Shown: positions 52,776 through 63,987, counted from the first letter of the stretch. The stretch: DNA of 64,000 nucleotides from Trichomonas vaginalis G3 (GCF_026262505.1 NC_067207.1:1992252-2056251), one strand, 5' to 3'. Numbers and translations: made by a program. The notes: generated by a model from the sequence alone, not told the origin.

Positions 52776-54242
52776 ATGTCAGAGACGCGCCCCGAGATTG
52801 GCGACTATTATGTTGTCAAGTCAATAGGCTCGGGGTCGTATGGAAAGGTTAAACTAGCTGAACATAAAGAAACTGGACAAAAAGTCGCAATAAAAATCGT
52901 GAAAAAATCTTTATTTATGTCTGCGCCTGAGATGCAAGAAAAAATACAACGCGAAATATCAATAATGAGGCTTCTTGATCATCCTCATCTATTAAAACTC
53001 GTTGATGTTTATGAATCAGTACGTCACTTATATATCATTCTTGAATATGCAGCTCACGGTGAACTTTTCGACTTTCTTGTTGAGAGAGGATCATTTTCAG
53101 TCGAGATGGCAACATATTTATTTAGACAATTAATTTATGGTTTAGAATTTCTTCATATTCACCAAATCTGCCACAGAGACATCAAACCCGAGAATATCCT
53201 GTTAGATGCACATGATAACGTCAAAATTGCTGATTTTGGGTTCGCGCGTTGGATGCCAGAGAATACAGCGTATACAGCATGCGGATCACCACATTATACA
53301 GCTCCTGAAGTGATCATTGGCCTCCCTTATGACGGAAGAGCCGCTGATATATGGAGTTGCGGCGTTGTTTTCTATACATTGATGTGCGGAAGACTTCCTT
53401 TCGATGAACCAACCGTCCGTAAGTTGCTTGCAAGAGTACGATCAGGAAAATACCAAATGCCGGATTTCCCTATGGACATCAAAGACTTAATTACGAAAAT
53501 GCTCACGGTTGATCCATCGAAACGCATTACTCTACCTGAAATTAAGAATCATCCGGCATTTAGAATAGGTTTATCCCCTCTATATCGATGTCCTTCGCCT
53601 CAACCAATTCCTCAACAATTGCCACCACTGGATATCGCTAAAATACCTCCAGAATCAATGCTTGTGTTACACCAACTCGGATTTACTGATGAGGAACTCG
53701 AACGCGACTTAACTTGCGAAGATCATACTGTTGCCAAAGAATTTTGTTATATGCTCGACAGATTGGTATCATTTGATTCAATACAATGGCCAGAAAAGGT
53801 CGAATACGTGCCAGATTCTATGCCATTAATGATGCCGGCAGAAAGAACAATATCAGCTTCATCTTCTACGGATTCGTTAACAGAAAAACCACCAACATTA
53901 CCATCCTTATCATCATGTTACAGCGCTATCGAGCATTCTATGCTTTCTCTCGACATTCCAACGATGCCATCGATTATCAAGCACTCGGTCGAAACTCAGG
54001 CACCTCAAGAAACAGTAGCGAACGCAATACAGCAGTTCCTTGACCAGGAAAGATACGCGTTCATCTTCCCTGATGATTTGACATTTTTCGTACGCGGCAA
54101 CAGCCTTGACTTCGTCATACGGCTTAGAATTGTCGACGTAGGAATACTTAGCGTTGAAGTTGTACTTGTTGCAGGAAATATTGATTTATTTGATCAATTT
54201 TTCGAAAAACTGAGCGGTGTTATTGAATCAATTATTATTTAA
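52776..54242 (+). CDS. CAMK-group Ser/Thr protein kinase (SNF1/BRSK/MARK-like)
   Basis: A 488-residue protein starting MSETRPEIGDYY. The kinase domain (about 11-263) has all key residues: Gly-rich loop GSGSYGKV (18-25), K40 in VAIK, E60 in the C helix, HRDIKPEN (133-140), DFG (153-155) and APE (176-178). The activation loop 'TACGSPHYTAPE' resembles AMPK-related kinases. After it come 'LGFTDEELERDL' (about 308-319), similar to the UBA/autoinhibitory segment of MARK and BRSK kinases, and a C-terminal 'FVIRLRIVDVGILSVEVVLV' strand-rich module that may be a divergent KA1 domain. Predicted active and cytoplasmic or membrane-associated. Family known; pathway unknown. Confidence 0.92.
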   Translation: MSETRPEIGDYYVVKSIGSGSYGKVKLAEHKETGQKVAIKIVKKSLFMSAPEMQEKIQREISIMRLLDHPHLLKLVDVYESVRHLYIILEYAAHGELFDFLVERGSFSVEMATYLFRQLIYGLEFLHIHQICHRDIKPENILLDAHDNVKIADFGFARWMPENTAYTACGSPHYTAPEVIIGLPYDGRAADIWSCGVVFYTLMCGRLPFDEPTVRKLLARVRSGKYQMPDFPMDIKDLITKMLTVDPSKRITLPEIKNHPAFRIGLSPLYRCPSPQPIPQQLPPLDIAKIPPESMLVLHQLGFTDEELERDLTCEDHTVAKEFCYMLDRLVSFDSIQWPEKVEYVPDSMPLMMPAERTISASSSTDSLTEKPPTLPSLSSCYSAIEHSMLSLDIPTMPSIIKHSVETQAPQETVANAIQQFLDQERYAFIFPDDLTFFVRGNSLDFVIRLRIVDVGILSVEVVLVAGNIDLFDQFFEKLSGVIESIII

Positions 54243-55074
54243 CTTATTTTTAAATTTAATAATTTCTTTTTTGTAAACATGTTATTTAATTAGCTTCTAT
54301 ATTTAATTTTCATAAATTTTTGCTGATTTTTTTTTCTCAAAATAGAACTAGTTTGTTGATTTATCACCAAGGTTTCATTAAGTCTTATAATAGTTTCGCA
54401 AAACAACATTGTACGCATAATCCATTCTCCAGAATACGAAAGATCTTGTTAATTTTCTCTATTAAATGCGAAAAATCAAAGGAAATGATTTATAGTCGGA
54501 TGGTATTTAAAATAATTTAAGTACTTACTGATTATTATTCAAGAAATCATTATATAGCATATATCAGTTACTACTATCTTGGATTAAGTAACTTGTCAAC
54601 ACTTTGAAGCATTGTCATCTTCAAAGGATGTACTAAGATCTATCCCTTGATAAAATTATTGAAAAATCTGCCATATTGAAATTTCATCAAAAAGTGACGT
54701 TTTATCTTTCAACTCGAGATTTATTATCAAACTACTAACTAGTTACTGGATTTATTTGTTTAAATAAATTATTGAAATTAAACGGTTTATTTTATATGAA
54801 AAAATTTAATCATATTAAATAATTCACCAAACCGACACACTGATCAACCAGTATTTTCATAATTATCGTTCAATTGAATGGTTTTTATTTACGAAGATCT
54901 TTATATCTTTGTATACATTAAGTTTATTGACTATGAAAACAATTATTCTTTTCAATGGATTCAAAAACTCGTATCAAAAATTCAATTGACCGAATTGCTC
55001 AAAATAGCATTTCATATCAATCTTTTTATTGCATAGAACATTACAATATTTAATAACAAAAAGTTGACAAATTA
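54243..55074. other. AT-rich intergenic region
   Basis: No gene or repeat supported; a 66-codon frame at 54320 has no domain. Confidence 0.5.
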
Positions 55075-58000
55075 ATGAAAGGATATGACTATTTGTCTAA
55101 TGTAGAAGTCTTGAATCCTTTCATTACATTTTGTAGATATTTTGATGATTTAGGTGCTATCAGTAATGCTCAAGTTATCGGACAACATATCATCGCGGTG
55201 ATAAATTCGTTATTAATCAACACTCAAATTTTAACTTCTGTCATTATCGCAATCAGAGAATACAACTCAGAAGAGCGCATACAAGGCATTGAATATTTCC
55301 GAGAAGCTGTTGGATTAAAAATTCAAAATGGAATTGAATCGATTTTTTCAACTCCTTCGCTATATACTTTTATCGTAATATTTCTTTTATCATTAATATC
55401 GATGTGCATACGCTTAAGTCAAAGAAAATCAAGAGCAATTCAACCAATGCCGACTTTAGTTTTCAATACGTTCTATAACATAATCACACCATTCATAATA
55501 ACTTGTGTATGCATAGGGTTTACAACTTCTCTATTCAATTTCACTAAATCTTTAGATATAAATGCATTAATAATTTGCCTTTTATCTGGGTTATCCATAC
55601 CAGGCACATTATTTGGATTGATGAGACTTTTAGCAGATTCTCGTATTGAAAGGCTTCCATATATTACATTTGATTTTAATTTATCTTCAAAAGTGTTTTC
55701 TTTCTATCTTGTAGCAATGATGGCCTTGATTTACATAGAATTTTCGGAAGAGCAAAAAGTTTCTATATGTTTCATTACATTTATTTTCCTAATATTTGGA
55801 ATTCTTCTTCTATATCGAACATTTCAAATTCCTGTATACCATAGTGCTTGGCATTCTGTAGTTGTCCTGGAGATAGTATTTATAATCAATGCTTCCATGA
55901 CAACAATTTTCATTTCTCGATTAACAAAATTAGATGCGATAAAGGCAGTATATTACATTCTAGTTGCCGATTTAATATTTATTATAATTGCATTAATTCA
56001 TACATATCTTTCTAGATGGAATATTCGTCAGCATATTAATGCAATAGATCAAGTTGAGCCAATAAATTATAAATACCAGAGATTAATACGTATATTGTGT
56101 GTTAGTGATGTCAGAAAAGATCAAGAAAAGTTTTCTCTCGATTTTCCTTCCAAAGTTATGGAAGCATTTCCAAATAATCACTCATTAATCGTATTTTTGA
56201 TTCTGTATAAGCTTTATTATCCATCATCGCATCAACAGATCCTTGAATTTGCTGAAAAAATGTCGGTTTATAACACAACTAACAGATATATCTCTTCCAT
56301 GCTTAGATCTATCATTTTCCTTGCATCAGGAACGACTCTTTTGAAGGGATCCAAAATATCTTCATCATTATTGTCAATGTGTTACAAGTTAGAAGAAGAA
56401 TATTGGTATCAAATTATCCAAAACAACTCAAAATTAGCATATTCATCTTTTATTGAGTTGATAAAACTTGTACAAAGAGCAAAACCTTTCTTTGAAAGAC
56501 ATAATGCTGTAATTGGAGGAAATAACAAATTTTTGAAAAATATCATATTAGATCCAGAAGTTTGTTCAAAGAAAATAGATACAGACAACAATAAAGAAGA
56601 GGAAGATGACAAATCTTATACTGATGAAGAAAATGAACCTTTTGTTGATCAATCTGATAATTATTATGCCGAAAGAGTCAAAAATATATCAAAAGTCCAA
56701 CCAAAAACATATAAGTTCGCCAGAGTTATTGTTATTGTTGATATGTTTATTGTTGTTTTAGGTGTTTTGGTTTCTTATTTATTTGTAACTCACAAATCAT
56801 CTCAGCCTATCGCAAAATACAGGTCAATTCAAAGAATGTACAATGCATACATCCAAATTATCCTTTCCTGGCAGACTCCGACTGAACTTTACTATAAAAA
56901 TTCGTATTCAGAAGAATCGAAGAATCAAAGCATCAAACAGATCAATGAATCATTTTCAAGTTTGTTATCAATAGAATATATAAAACGCAATCAAACTATG
57001 ACTGATCTCTTTCAGGCTGCCCAATTAGAATTATTATATGCGATAGGCAATGAAACGTTCATTAATGATACTGATACCACTCAAAAATTGTTCCTGTTGC
57101 TAATGTGGCGATGTGGAGACCTATATTTTGAATATACAGATTATGGAGATTCGGTTCATAAGTATATTCAATATTCATTAATTGGATTGTCAGCAACAAC
57201 GGTTTTATTCCTGATTGTCTTCATTTTTGTTGAAAAATACTCGAAAGATTTGTATAAATATCTTTCCTGTCAGCCAATGCACATTTCCAAGGATTTCACA
57301 TCATATTTATACAGAAAGTATTCGAAGATGGTTCTTCCTGAAATCAAATCCTCATCACAATCGAGAACTAGTAATCATTCCTATTTATATTTCTGCATTG
57401 TTTGCATATTTCCAATACTTATAGGCTACCTCTATGCAATAAGCCTCTATTTTGCAGAGAACCAGTTTATTAATTTCATTAAATGCACATTATTGATATC
57501 ACAAACTGCGCCTTTAATAGCCAATGATGATGTAATACTTCCAATTATGATGAACTATAATGACTCAATAAAAACCGGTCTTGAAAATGTGAAGTTATCA
57601 TTTAATTTCTTGAATGGATTAGGTAATTATTTGTATCTCAGTCATAATTCGTCATATAATCATTCATTCCTCCATAAGAATAATACATTCTCCGTCGAAT
57701 TCATCAATTACACTGTTGTCAAATCAGAATTGATGATTCAAACTCTTCAACACGTTAATTCATCATTATTTGCAAACTTTATGAACAGTACAGCAATAAT
57801 GATGAGAGATTTCTTCATAATTCTCAAAGAATCATTAGTCAAAGAGAACCTAAAAGATGTTATATACATGAGTGTTCCTTCTGCTTTATCTTGTACAGCT
57901 CCAATTAATAATTTGTTGACAAACTTCTCAACGAACTTATCTTTTCTTGCTAATTATGTTTTGTTTGTATTCATATTTGCTCCTATTCTTCTTTTCATTG

Positions 58001-58986
58001 CTTTCTTTGTGATGTTTGTTTACGGATTAGTAATTTACAAAAGATTGAAGACAAGTAATGAATTAATGAAGAGAATGATGGCAATGCCGAAGTATTTCAA
58101 TCCATTCTTTGATGATAACAATGCTTTCTTGGGCTACAAAGACGAAGTCAGAAATATTAATATGACTTTATTCAAATGTTTTCCTGTTCCAACTTTTGAA
58201 ATTTCCAAAGATGAAAAAATCGTTGATGAAAACGAAGTTGCTGAAGAAGTCTTTGGAAATATAAGAGGTGAATTAATACAGAATGTTCCAAGCGAGATGA
58301 CAGATGTAAGAGGTGTTAAACATCATTACAACTACGAAACATTCCATAAAAAGATCTTGCCAGATGATTTGATAACAAAAGGAGAAAAAGTCACTATATC
58401 TAATGATGTTACAGGATTATACAATAAAAAAGAGACGCTTAAAGATTTGTATAAGGATATAAGATTGACATTTTCCATACCAACTGTTCTTCAGAGAGAG
58501 AAAGCAAGTCATATTCAAAATGTCGCAATTGTCAATTTTTCCTTTGCAAATTCTGTTTCAAATTCTCAATTTCTTGAATTTTCGAGCAAATTGGAAGACT
58601 TGTTTTCGCAATTTGTTTCTTTCTTCATGTTTGAAAAGATGCGATTTTCTTTCTATGTGCTCTTCTACGATGCAAACTCACCAAGACAAGCTGCAAGAGA
58701 TGCTGTTAATTTCGCTCAACTTGCGAGATTCGAATCACAGCAAAAAGAGATGAATATTAAAATAGCTGTTTCGATGGAAGAAGAAATAATTGCTGAAGCA
58801 GAAAAGACTGATATGATTTGGTCAGTTAAATTCCCTAATTCAATTTTATGGAGAACAGATGTAATGATGTCTTATATTGATTATGGAAGAATTATTTGTC
58901 TTTCGAAGATGTCTCCTGGTGTGCATTTCACGAAATCAATAAGATTAGGAATATGTCAAGAAAAAATCGAATGTGTTACATTATAA
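55075..58986 (+). CDS. 12-TM receptor-like protein with degenerate cyclase-like C-terminus
   Basis: A 1303-residue protein with the same plan as the gene at 22119: eight N-terminal membrane helices (about 25-320), a long cytosolic helical region containing an acidic stretch (about 500-530), a helix pair (about 545-565 and 705-725), and a second helix pair (about 770-795 and 960-990) flanking an Asn-rich ectodomain. A PAS-like segment ('FKCFPVPTFEISKDEKIV', about 1040-1057) and a class III cyclase-like fold from about 1150 complete it. In that domain 'VAIVNFSFANSVSNSQ' replaces 'F.DI.GFT', and the 'WG..VN.A.R' region is gone, so it cannot be a normal cyclase. The frame is intact along its length, which argues for a retained non-enzymatic role such as a sensor or dimerization partner. 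Confidence 0.75.
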   Translation: MKGYDYLSNVEVLNPFITFCRYFDDLGAISNAQVIGQHIIAVINSLLINTQILTSVIIAIREYNSEERIQGIEYFREAVGLKIQNGIESIFSTPSLYTFIVIFLLSLISMCIRLSQRKSRAIQPMPTLVFNTFYNIITPFIITCVCIGFTTSLFNFTKSLDINALIICLLSGLSIPGTLFGLMRLLADSRIERLPYITFDFNLSSKVFSFYLVAMMALIYIEFSEEQKVSICFITFIFLIFGILLLYRTFQIPVYHSAWHSVVVLEIVFIINASMTTIFISRLTKLDAIKAVYYILVADLIFIIIALIHTYLSRWNIRQHINAIDQVEPINYKYQRLIRILCVSDVRKDQEKFSLDFPSKVMEAFPNNHSLIVFLILYKLYYPSSHQQILEFAEKMSVYNTTNRYISSMLRSIIFLASGTTLLKGSKISSSLLSMCYKLEEEYWYQIIQNNSKLAYSSFIELIKLVQRAKPFFERHNAVIGGNNKFLKNIILDPEVCSKKIDTDNNKEEEDDKSYTDEENEPFVDQSDNYYAERVKNISKVQPKTYKFARVIVIVDMFIVVLGVLVSYLFVTHKSSQPIAKYRSIQRMYNAYIQIILSWQTPTELYYKNSYSEESKNQSIKQINESFSSLLSIEYIKRNQTMTDLFQAAQLELLYAIGNETFINDTDTTQKLFLLLMWRCGDLYFEYTDYGDSVHKYIQYSLIGLSATTVLFLIVFIFVEKYSKDLYKYLSCQPMHISKDFTSYLYRKYSKMVLPEIKSSSQSRTSNHSYLYFCIVCIFPILIGYLYAISLYFAENQFINFIKCTLLISQTAPLIANDDVILPIMMNYNDSIKTGLENVKLSFNFLNGLGNYLYLSHNSSYNHSFLHKNNTFSVEFINYTVVKSELMIQTLQHVNSSLFANFMNSTAIMMRDFFIILKESLVKENLKDVIYMSVPSALSCTAPINNLLTNFSTNLSFLANYVLFVFIFAPILLFIAFFVMFVYGLVIYKRLKTSNELMKRMMAMPKYFNPFFDDNNAFLGYKDEVRNINMTLFKCFPVPTFEISKDEKIVDENEVAEEVFGNIRGELIQNVPSEMTDVRGVKHHYNYETFHKKILPDDLITKGEKVTISNDVTGLYNKKETLKDLYKDIRLTFSIPTVLQREKASHIQNVAIVNFSFANSVSNSQFLEFSSKLEDLFSQFVSFFMFEKMRFSFYVLFYDANSPRQAARDAVNFAQLARFESQQKEMNIKIAVSMEEEIIAEAEKTDMIWSVKFPNSILWRTDVMMSYIDYGRIICLSKMSPGVHFTKSIRLGICQEKIECVTL

Positions 58987-59327
58987 TTTTAATTATAATT
59001 TAATTTTTTTGTTATGTAATATATAAATTGTATTTTTATTCATAATTATTCTCATATTAATAATTTTATTGCATGCATTTGCTCCATTTCATACATAAGA
59101 AATAGTTTCTATATCAAAAAATAGTAGCAAAGATATAAATTTTATTTCTCGCTAATATAATTACAATCAAATATGGCATCAATATGCTTTGCATTGCAGC
59201 CAAGTATCGAAAGTATCTGATATTAATAAATGCTTTGTTATGCAAATTCAAATAGTAGTTCATTAAATTCTATATATAGCTCTATAGCACTTAAAGCATT
59301 TAGATTTAATAATAAATTTTTATTTTT
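58987..59327. other. AT-rich intergenic region between convergent genes
   Basis: Nothing recognised. Confidence 0.5.
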
Positions 59328-60734
59328 TCATATCTTTGCTCCGAGTGATTTAAGATATTCAGTAGTTTCAATACAATTACCATATATAGCATTATAAAAT
59401 GGAGTCATGTTTTTATAATCTTTTGCATTAATAACAGCACCATGGGAAACAAGCAATTCTGCCATATCTTTGAAATTATATTGTGCGGCAATATGCAGTG
59501 GAGTAGCCCCATTATTATCTTTTGCGTTTATTTCAGCGCCATGTGAAATAAGAAGTTCAGCTGTTTCTTTAGAACCATGACCGGCTGCCATATGAAGCAT
59601 TGATGATCCATCGTATGCTTTCGCATTAGCATTTGCTCCATTTAATAAGAGAACTTCCACTGCTCTGACATAATTATACATTACGGCGATATCAAGAGCT
59701 GTTAGCTGCATGAGTTTGGCTGTGACATTTATGTCGGCATTGTGTAAAATTAAAAATTGAGTAGTTTCTGGACAATTTTCTCTTGCTGCAAAATGAAGAG
59801 CAGTTAATCCTTCATCATTTCTTGTATTTACATCAGCACCTTGTAAAAGTAAATACTCGCAAAGTGATGGAATATTAAATGTCGATGAATAAAGAAAGAA
59901 AGTATTAATATCATCTTTTTGGTCAAAATTAACAAATAATGCATGAAGATTTTTGAATGTTAAACAATCATCTAAATCAATTTCAATATTGTGTTCATTC
60001 ATCAAAAAAGAAACAAAATCAATGTTGTGAGAAATAATTGCATATCTCATGCATATTTTATCTGGATTTTGTTCTTTCATGCACTCATTCATTATATCTG
60101 GATTTCCACCCAAAAACGAATAGTGAAGGCATCGCTGGGTGATTGTTGATTTGAATTTTGTCCTCAATAATTTGAAGCAATTAACTGCACCATGATAGCA
60201 GCATAATTCAAGTAAAGAAAGTAGTTTATCTGGATAAAACATGCTGCTTAGTTGCATTTTATCATTAAATCCTTCACTTTCTATGAATGAAATAAATAAA
60301 ATTTTGTTATCATCCATGATGGCTCTAAAAATTGTGTTTGATTCATGTACATCTAATGAAATATTTTGTTTTTCGAAAACATTGAATAAATCTAGATCTC
60401 TTTTATTAATAAAATGTCCATATTCTTTGTAAACAAAGTAGTTAATGATAGAATTCTCAGATCTAAATTTATTTGGTCTATATTCTTCAAATAACTTTTT
60501 AAATATTGCCCAATATGATTTTAAATACTTATTATTGAATTTTGACGCAACACCAATCGCCTCTAGAATTTGATCAGGAAATAATATTTTTGTTTCGATA
60601 AGATTTAATTTTATATCTTGATAAATCTTGTCAATTTCGTTTTCTTCGAATGTCTTGAGATTATACAATGCATTAAAAGTATTAATATAGCCTTTGTTTA
60701 ACTCCATCAGTTCATCATACACAATTTTCTTCAT
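59328..60734 (-). CDS. DUF3447-ankyrin repeat protein
   Basis: A 468-residue intact protein. Residues 1-190 are a helical region. DUF3447 lies at about 180-265 ('LLELCCYHGAVNCFKLLRT', 'YAIISHNIDFVSFLMNEH'). Then about five ankyrin repeats run to the C-terminus ('EGLTALHFAARENCPETTQFL', 'GATPLHIAAQYNFKDMAELL', in pieces). This domain pair is a hallmark of the very large T. vaginalis ankyrin family. Function unknown; protein-protein interaction is inferred. No signal or membrane segment. A decayed plus-strand paralogue lies at 51124-51930. Confidence 0.9.
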   Translation of the reverse strand: MKKIVYDELMELNKGYINTFNALYNLKTFEENEIDKIYQDIKLNLIETKILFPDQILEAIGVASKFNNKYLKSYWAIFKKLFEEYRPNKFRSENSIINYFVYKEYGHFINKRDLDLFNVFEKQNISLDVHESNTIFRAIMDDNKILFISFIESEGFNDKMQLSSMFYPDKLLSLLELCCYHGAVNCFKLLRTKFKSTITQRCLHYSFLGGNPDIMNECMKEQNPDKICMRYAIISHNIDFVSFLMNEHNIEIDLDDCLTFKNLHALFVNFDQKDDINTFFLYSSTFNIPSLCEYLLLQGADVNTRNDEGLTALHFAARENCPETTQFLILHNADINVTAKLMQLTALDIAVMYNYVRAVEVLLLNGANANAKAYDGSSMLHMAAGHGSKETAELLISHGAEINAKDNNGATPLHIAAQYNFKDMAELLVSHGAVINAKDYKNMTPFYNAIYGNCIETTEYLKSLGAKI

Positions 60735-61170
60735 CTTTCAGTTTTAATGTCAATTTTTTTTCAAATTTTTCCGAAAAAAAAAATTAAAATTGCTTATGAT
60801 TGATTTCGATCCGAGTACTGTTCAATTATAGAAGCAAGGATAATCAAATGCAAGAAAATTCTCAAATTTTTCCGACATCCAAAAAAAATGTCGGAAAAAT
60901 GTGAAATTTTCGGTATTATGAATAAGATTATAATAATTAAATATAAGCTCCTCTTGTTAAATTTGTTGGACTGACTGAAAATTTGTCATTTTAATAAGTT
61001 TTATGTCTGTATTAAGTAGAAATCTGGGAAAAATTGATTTTGATACTCAATTCGTCTAGAAACTATGTTCAATGTCTAAGACAATAAAAAACATCATATT
61101 CTTTATACGCAAAAATAATAATAATAGATTTATTCAAATATAAAACTAAAAAAATAAATAATAAACATTT
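60735..61170. other. AT-rich intergenic region
   Basis: It contains a short local inverted pair (TTTTTCCGACAT near 60878 and ATGTCGGAAAA near 60889) forming a small hairpin. No gene seen. Confidence 0.5.
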
Positions 61171-63978
61171 TTAAATATTCTCATCTTCTATTGAAGAAGC
61201 ATCCAAATTTTCGATGTCTTCTTCATTTGGAGATTGATAAAAATACTTTTCCATTGCATTAACAAATCTCTCGCAGTAATTATCCGGCGAAATAATTGTT
61301 GGATCTATTTTGTATTCTTCGTAAATTGGAGTTTTCTTTACCCATGTTTCCAGAGCTTTATCAATTGTATATTTCCTAAAATAGTCAACAATTCCGAGTC
61401 TTATTTTCATTGTTGATTTCGACAGCACAACAACTAACGAATAATCCATGATATTATAACTCGCAAGGAAATGACTGTCTTGTAACAATTGTTTCAAGAC
61501 ATTTTTCTTTTTAGACAAAGTCAAAATTATTCTATTATCCAAAGCAGATTTTTCGTAATTTGTATCTAACATAACACTCTGATTATTCTCATTCAAAAAT
61601 CTGTTTCTCATTGCTCCTTTGAAATCATACAAAATTACATCATCACTTGTAAAACCATGTCTCAAGTTTTCCATCAATATTCCTTTGTACGTCGTATTTC
61701 CATCGACAACTATAGTAAAAACACTAAATATCCTTGTCAAAAGTGATGAAGGATTCGCAGTTATGTACCTGAAATAATGTGGCAGAAAATTATTCATTTC
61801 TGACATTTCACTTTGGTTTATCGTTTTAATTAAGAACCTTCCATCATCAGTAACAAAGAATTGAGCATTGCTCTTGCCACCAAATGTAATTGATGACTTC
61901 CCTTTCTTCAAAATTTCACAAAAAGTGTCAAATGAATAACCGAAAAGTGACATCATTGCTGTGAACTCAGTCGGGAAGTGTAGATCGATTTGGACCTTCA
62001 TGGGACGTGTGAGGGACCACGGGAGAGGTGTTTTCTCTTCTAATTCGATGGAAAATTTTGGAGATAATTGAGGGAAAACCGTCAAATACTCAGAAAACAG
62101 AGTTGTTGTCATTTCTGCGTTAAACAAGTACTGGGAGTAGTTTGGCGGGCAGTTATTGAGCAGATGCACATGGAACTTATCACATGCGAACACGAAAGCA
62201 AGAATAGAAGTGAGTTTCGTGTGATTTAAGTTCACATTATGTAACATTACGATATCTGGAAAGAAATAAGTGTTCTCTGCATAATACAACAAAGTAACAA
62301 ACGAATACAAGTACTCAGAGTTCGTAGGACTCTTTGGTTTCTTGCCATCATTCTTATCAAAAAGCCAAAGCGCTAGAACTCCTTTGTTTTCGTTATCCGA
62401 GTAGTCTTTCAACTCAGAAAGAACTTCCCCTAAATGCGGAAAGTCAATAAACCATAGTAACCTTAAAATAATCGTTCGGCAAATCGTGGTCACAAAAAGT
62501 GACACTGAATCAGGTAATTTCACATTTCTTAGTTTTTCTGATATGTTGTCCATCTTCATGTACCAGTTGAAGAAGGTTGTGAAGAACGTGGAATTCAGCG
62601 AACATGGTAGTTCGGTGTTCGCAATTACTTTTTGGGCAAATGATTTCAGAAATGTGTTCAAATATGAAAATAAAGGGGCAGAACTCTCTGGAGGGCACTT
62701 GGAAAGACTCTGTGCATATATAACTTCTGTTGCATGAACAATATTCGCGTAAATTCCGATGTTTTTCAGTAAATTTGGATCTGAATTTCGATTTAACTCA
62801 AATCCTCTGAAATCTACGTAATGAGGAGGTGGAATAGGCTTAGCTATATCGAAAACTACCTTCGATGGTGACCTACAAATATGCAAAGCGTTGCAATTAT
62901 GAATAATTATGAAATCTGGAACGTATTTTGCATGGAAAAGGTATCTTACGAATGACGAAAACGATACTTCAAAGAACTGTGGTTCTGAAATCGTCTTAAT
63001 CTCGTTATTTATCAAAATTAAATTTAATAATGAATTTTCTGTAACGATTCCTTCGTAAGAAGAGAACGTGAGTGACATATCTTGGTGTAATATCCTGAAC
63101 TGTATGCCTTTCTGCATCGAAAACAGCGAATTTTCGATATTTTTGTCTTTAAATAAATTTATTTCTTTCGAAGCGTGTTTCACGGACTTCTCGAAGAACC
63201 TGTTCAGACTTAAATCCGTATCTGAATATATATCTGTCAGTTTTGTCGTGCAAACGCTGTAATTTGGTGAGGTGAAGTGAATTAAAGAATAAGGGAACAT
63301 ATTTTTGAATTTATCTTCCTCTTTCGGGGTGAATCCGATGTATTTCGTTATACTGTTGAAACAATGTTGGTCAAAAACAAAAGAAATGAGGTCAAAAAGT
63401 GAATTTTTGACTTTAATATCTTGGCAACCCGCCAAAATGAAAGTTCCGTATGGTATTGCATCTGTACTTATAAAGTTGGCAACTGATTGACCTTCTGGTA
63501 CTAATTTGCCACTTTTTATGAGTTTGTAAAGTTGATCTGGAATTATTTCTTGATTTTCGATGTTTGGCTCGAATCCACCACTCGCGACGTAGAATATACC
63601 TTTGTATGTAAGATTTATTGAGCTGTAAAGTGAAATAAAAGAGTCACTTATTGGAATATTGGTAAATTTTGAAAAATAATCGATTGTTGATTGTTTAATA
63701 TTATGAATTACTGCTATTTCGTTTATTATGCATTTTCCGAGTAGTTTTGGAGGGAATTGATCAACACTTAGAATTAATTGGACTTTTAATTGTAAAATCG
63801 TGTTCATTATTTCATTTAGCATTTCATTATCTCCAAAATCTGGATCTGGAAAGGCTGTTCTAACTATTACTATAGATGGATTTATTAAAATACGTGAAAT
63901 CGTGCAGTTAGCAATTCCAGAATCAATTCTATGATCATTTAAGAAAAATGAATCGGATATAAGCCCTTCGCTTATCAT
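61171..63978 (-). CDS. PIKfyve/Fab1-like phosphatidylinositol-3-phosphate 5-kinase, compact form
   Basis: A 935-residue protein. The N-terminal half resembles the chaperonin-like (CCT/GroEL) domain of Fab1 ('LQLKVQLILSVDQFPPKLLG', 'PYGTFILAGCQD'). The C-terminus is a PIP5K-type kinase domain: a candidate ATP-binding Lys in 'FLIKTINQSE', 'LYDFKGAMRNR' with D785, 'NIMDYSL' (842-848), and 'GIVDYFRKYT' with D865 as the metal-binding Asp. The 'TIISPDNYCERF' and 'MEKYF' ends also match. The family makes PI(3,5)P2 on endosomes. This one lacks an FYVE domain and is about half the usual length (~1500-2200), so membrane targeting must work differently. An Inr sits 16 nt upstream of the ATG. Confidence 0.85.
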   Translation of the reverse strand: MISEGLISDSFFLNDHRIDSGIANCTISRILINPSIVIVRTAFPDPDFGDNEMLNEIMNTILQLKVQLILSVDQFPPKLLGKCIINEIAVIHNIKQSTIDYFSKFTNIPISDSFISLYSSINLTYKGIFYVASGGFEPNIENQEIIPDQLYKLIKSGKLVPEGQSVANFISTDAIPYGTFILAGCQDIKVKNSLFDLISFVFDQHCFNSITKYIGFTPKEEDKFKNMFPYSLIHFTSPNYSVCTTKLTDIYSDTDLSLNRFFEKSVKHASKEINLFKDKNIENSLFSMQKGIQFRILHQDMSLTFSSYEGIVTENSLLNLILINNEIKTISEPQFFEVSFSSFVRYLFHAKYVPDFIIIHNCNALHICRSPSKVVFDIAKPIPPPHYVDFRGFELNRNSDPNLLKNIGIYANIVHATEVIYAQSLSKCPPESSAPLFSYLNTFLKSFAQKVIANTELPCSLNSTFFTTFFNWYMKMDNISEKLRNVKLPDSVSLFVTTICRTIILRLLWFIDFPHLGEVLSELKDYSDNENKGVLALWLFDKNDGKKPKSPTNSEYLYSFVTLLYYAENTYFFPDIVMLHNVNLNHTKLTSILAFVFACDKFHVHLLNNCPPNYSQYLFNAEMTTTLFSEYLTVFPQLSPKFSIELEEKTPLPWSLTRPMKVQIDLHFPTEFTAMMSLFGYSFDTFCEILKKGKSSITFGGKSNAQFFVTDDGRFLIKTINQSEMSEMNNFLPHYFRYITANPSSLLTRIFSVFTIVVDGNTTYKGILMENLRHGFTSDDVILYDFKGAMRNRFLNENNQSVMLDTNYEKSALDNRIILTLSKKKNVLKQLLQDSHFLASYNIMDYSLVVVLSKSTMKIRLGIVDYFRKYTIDKALETWVKKTPIYEEYKIDPTIISPDNYCERFVNAMEKYFYQSPNEEDIENLDASSIEDENI

Positions 63979-63987
63979 TTCGATACT

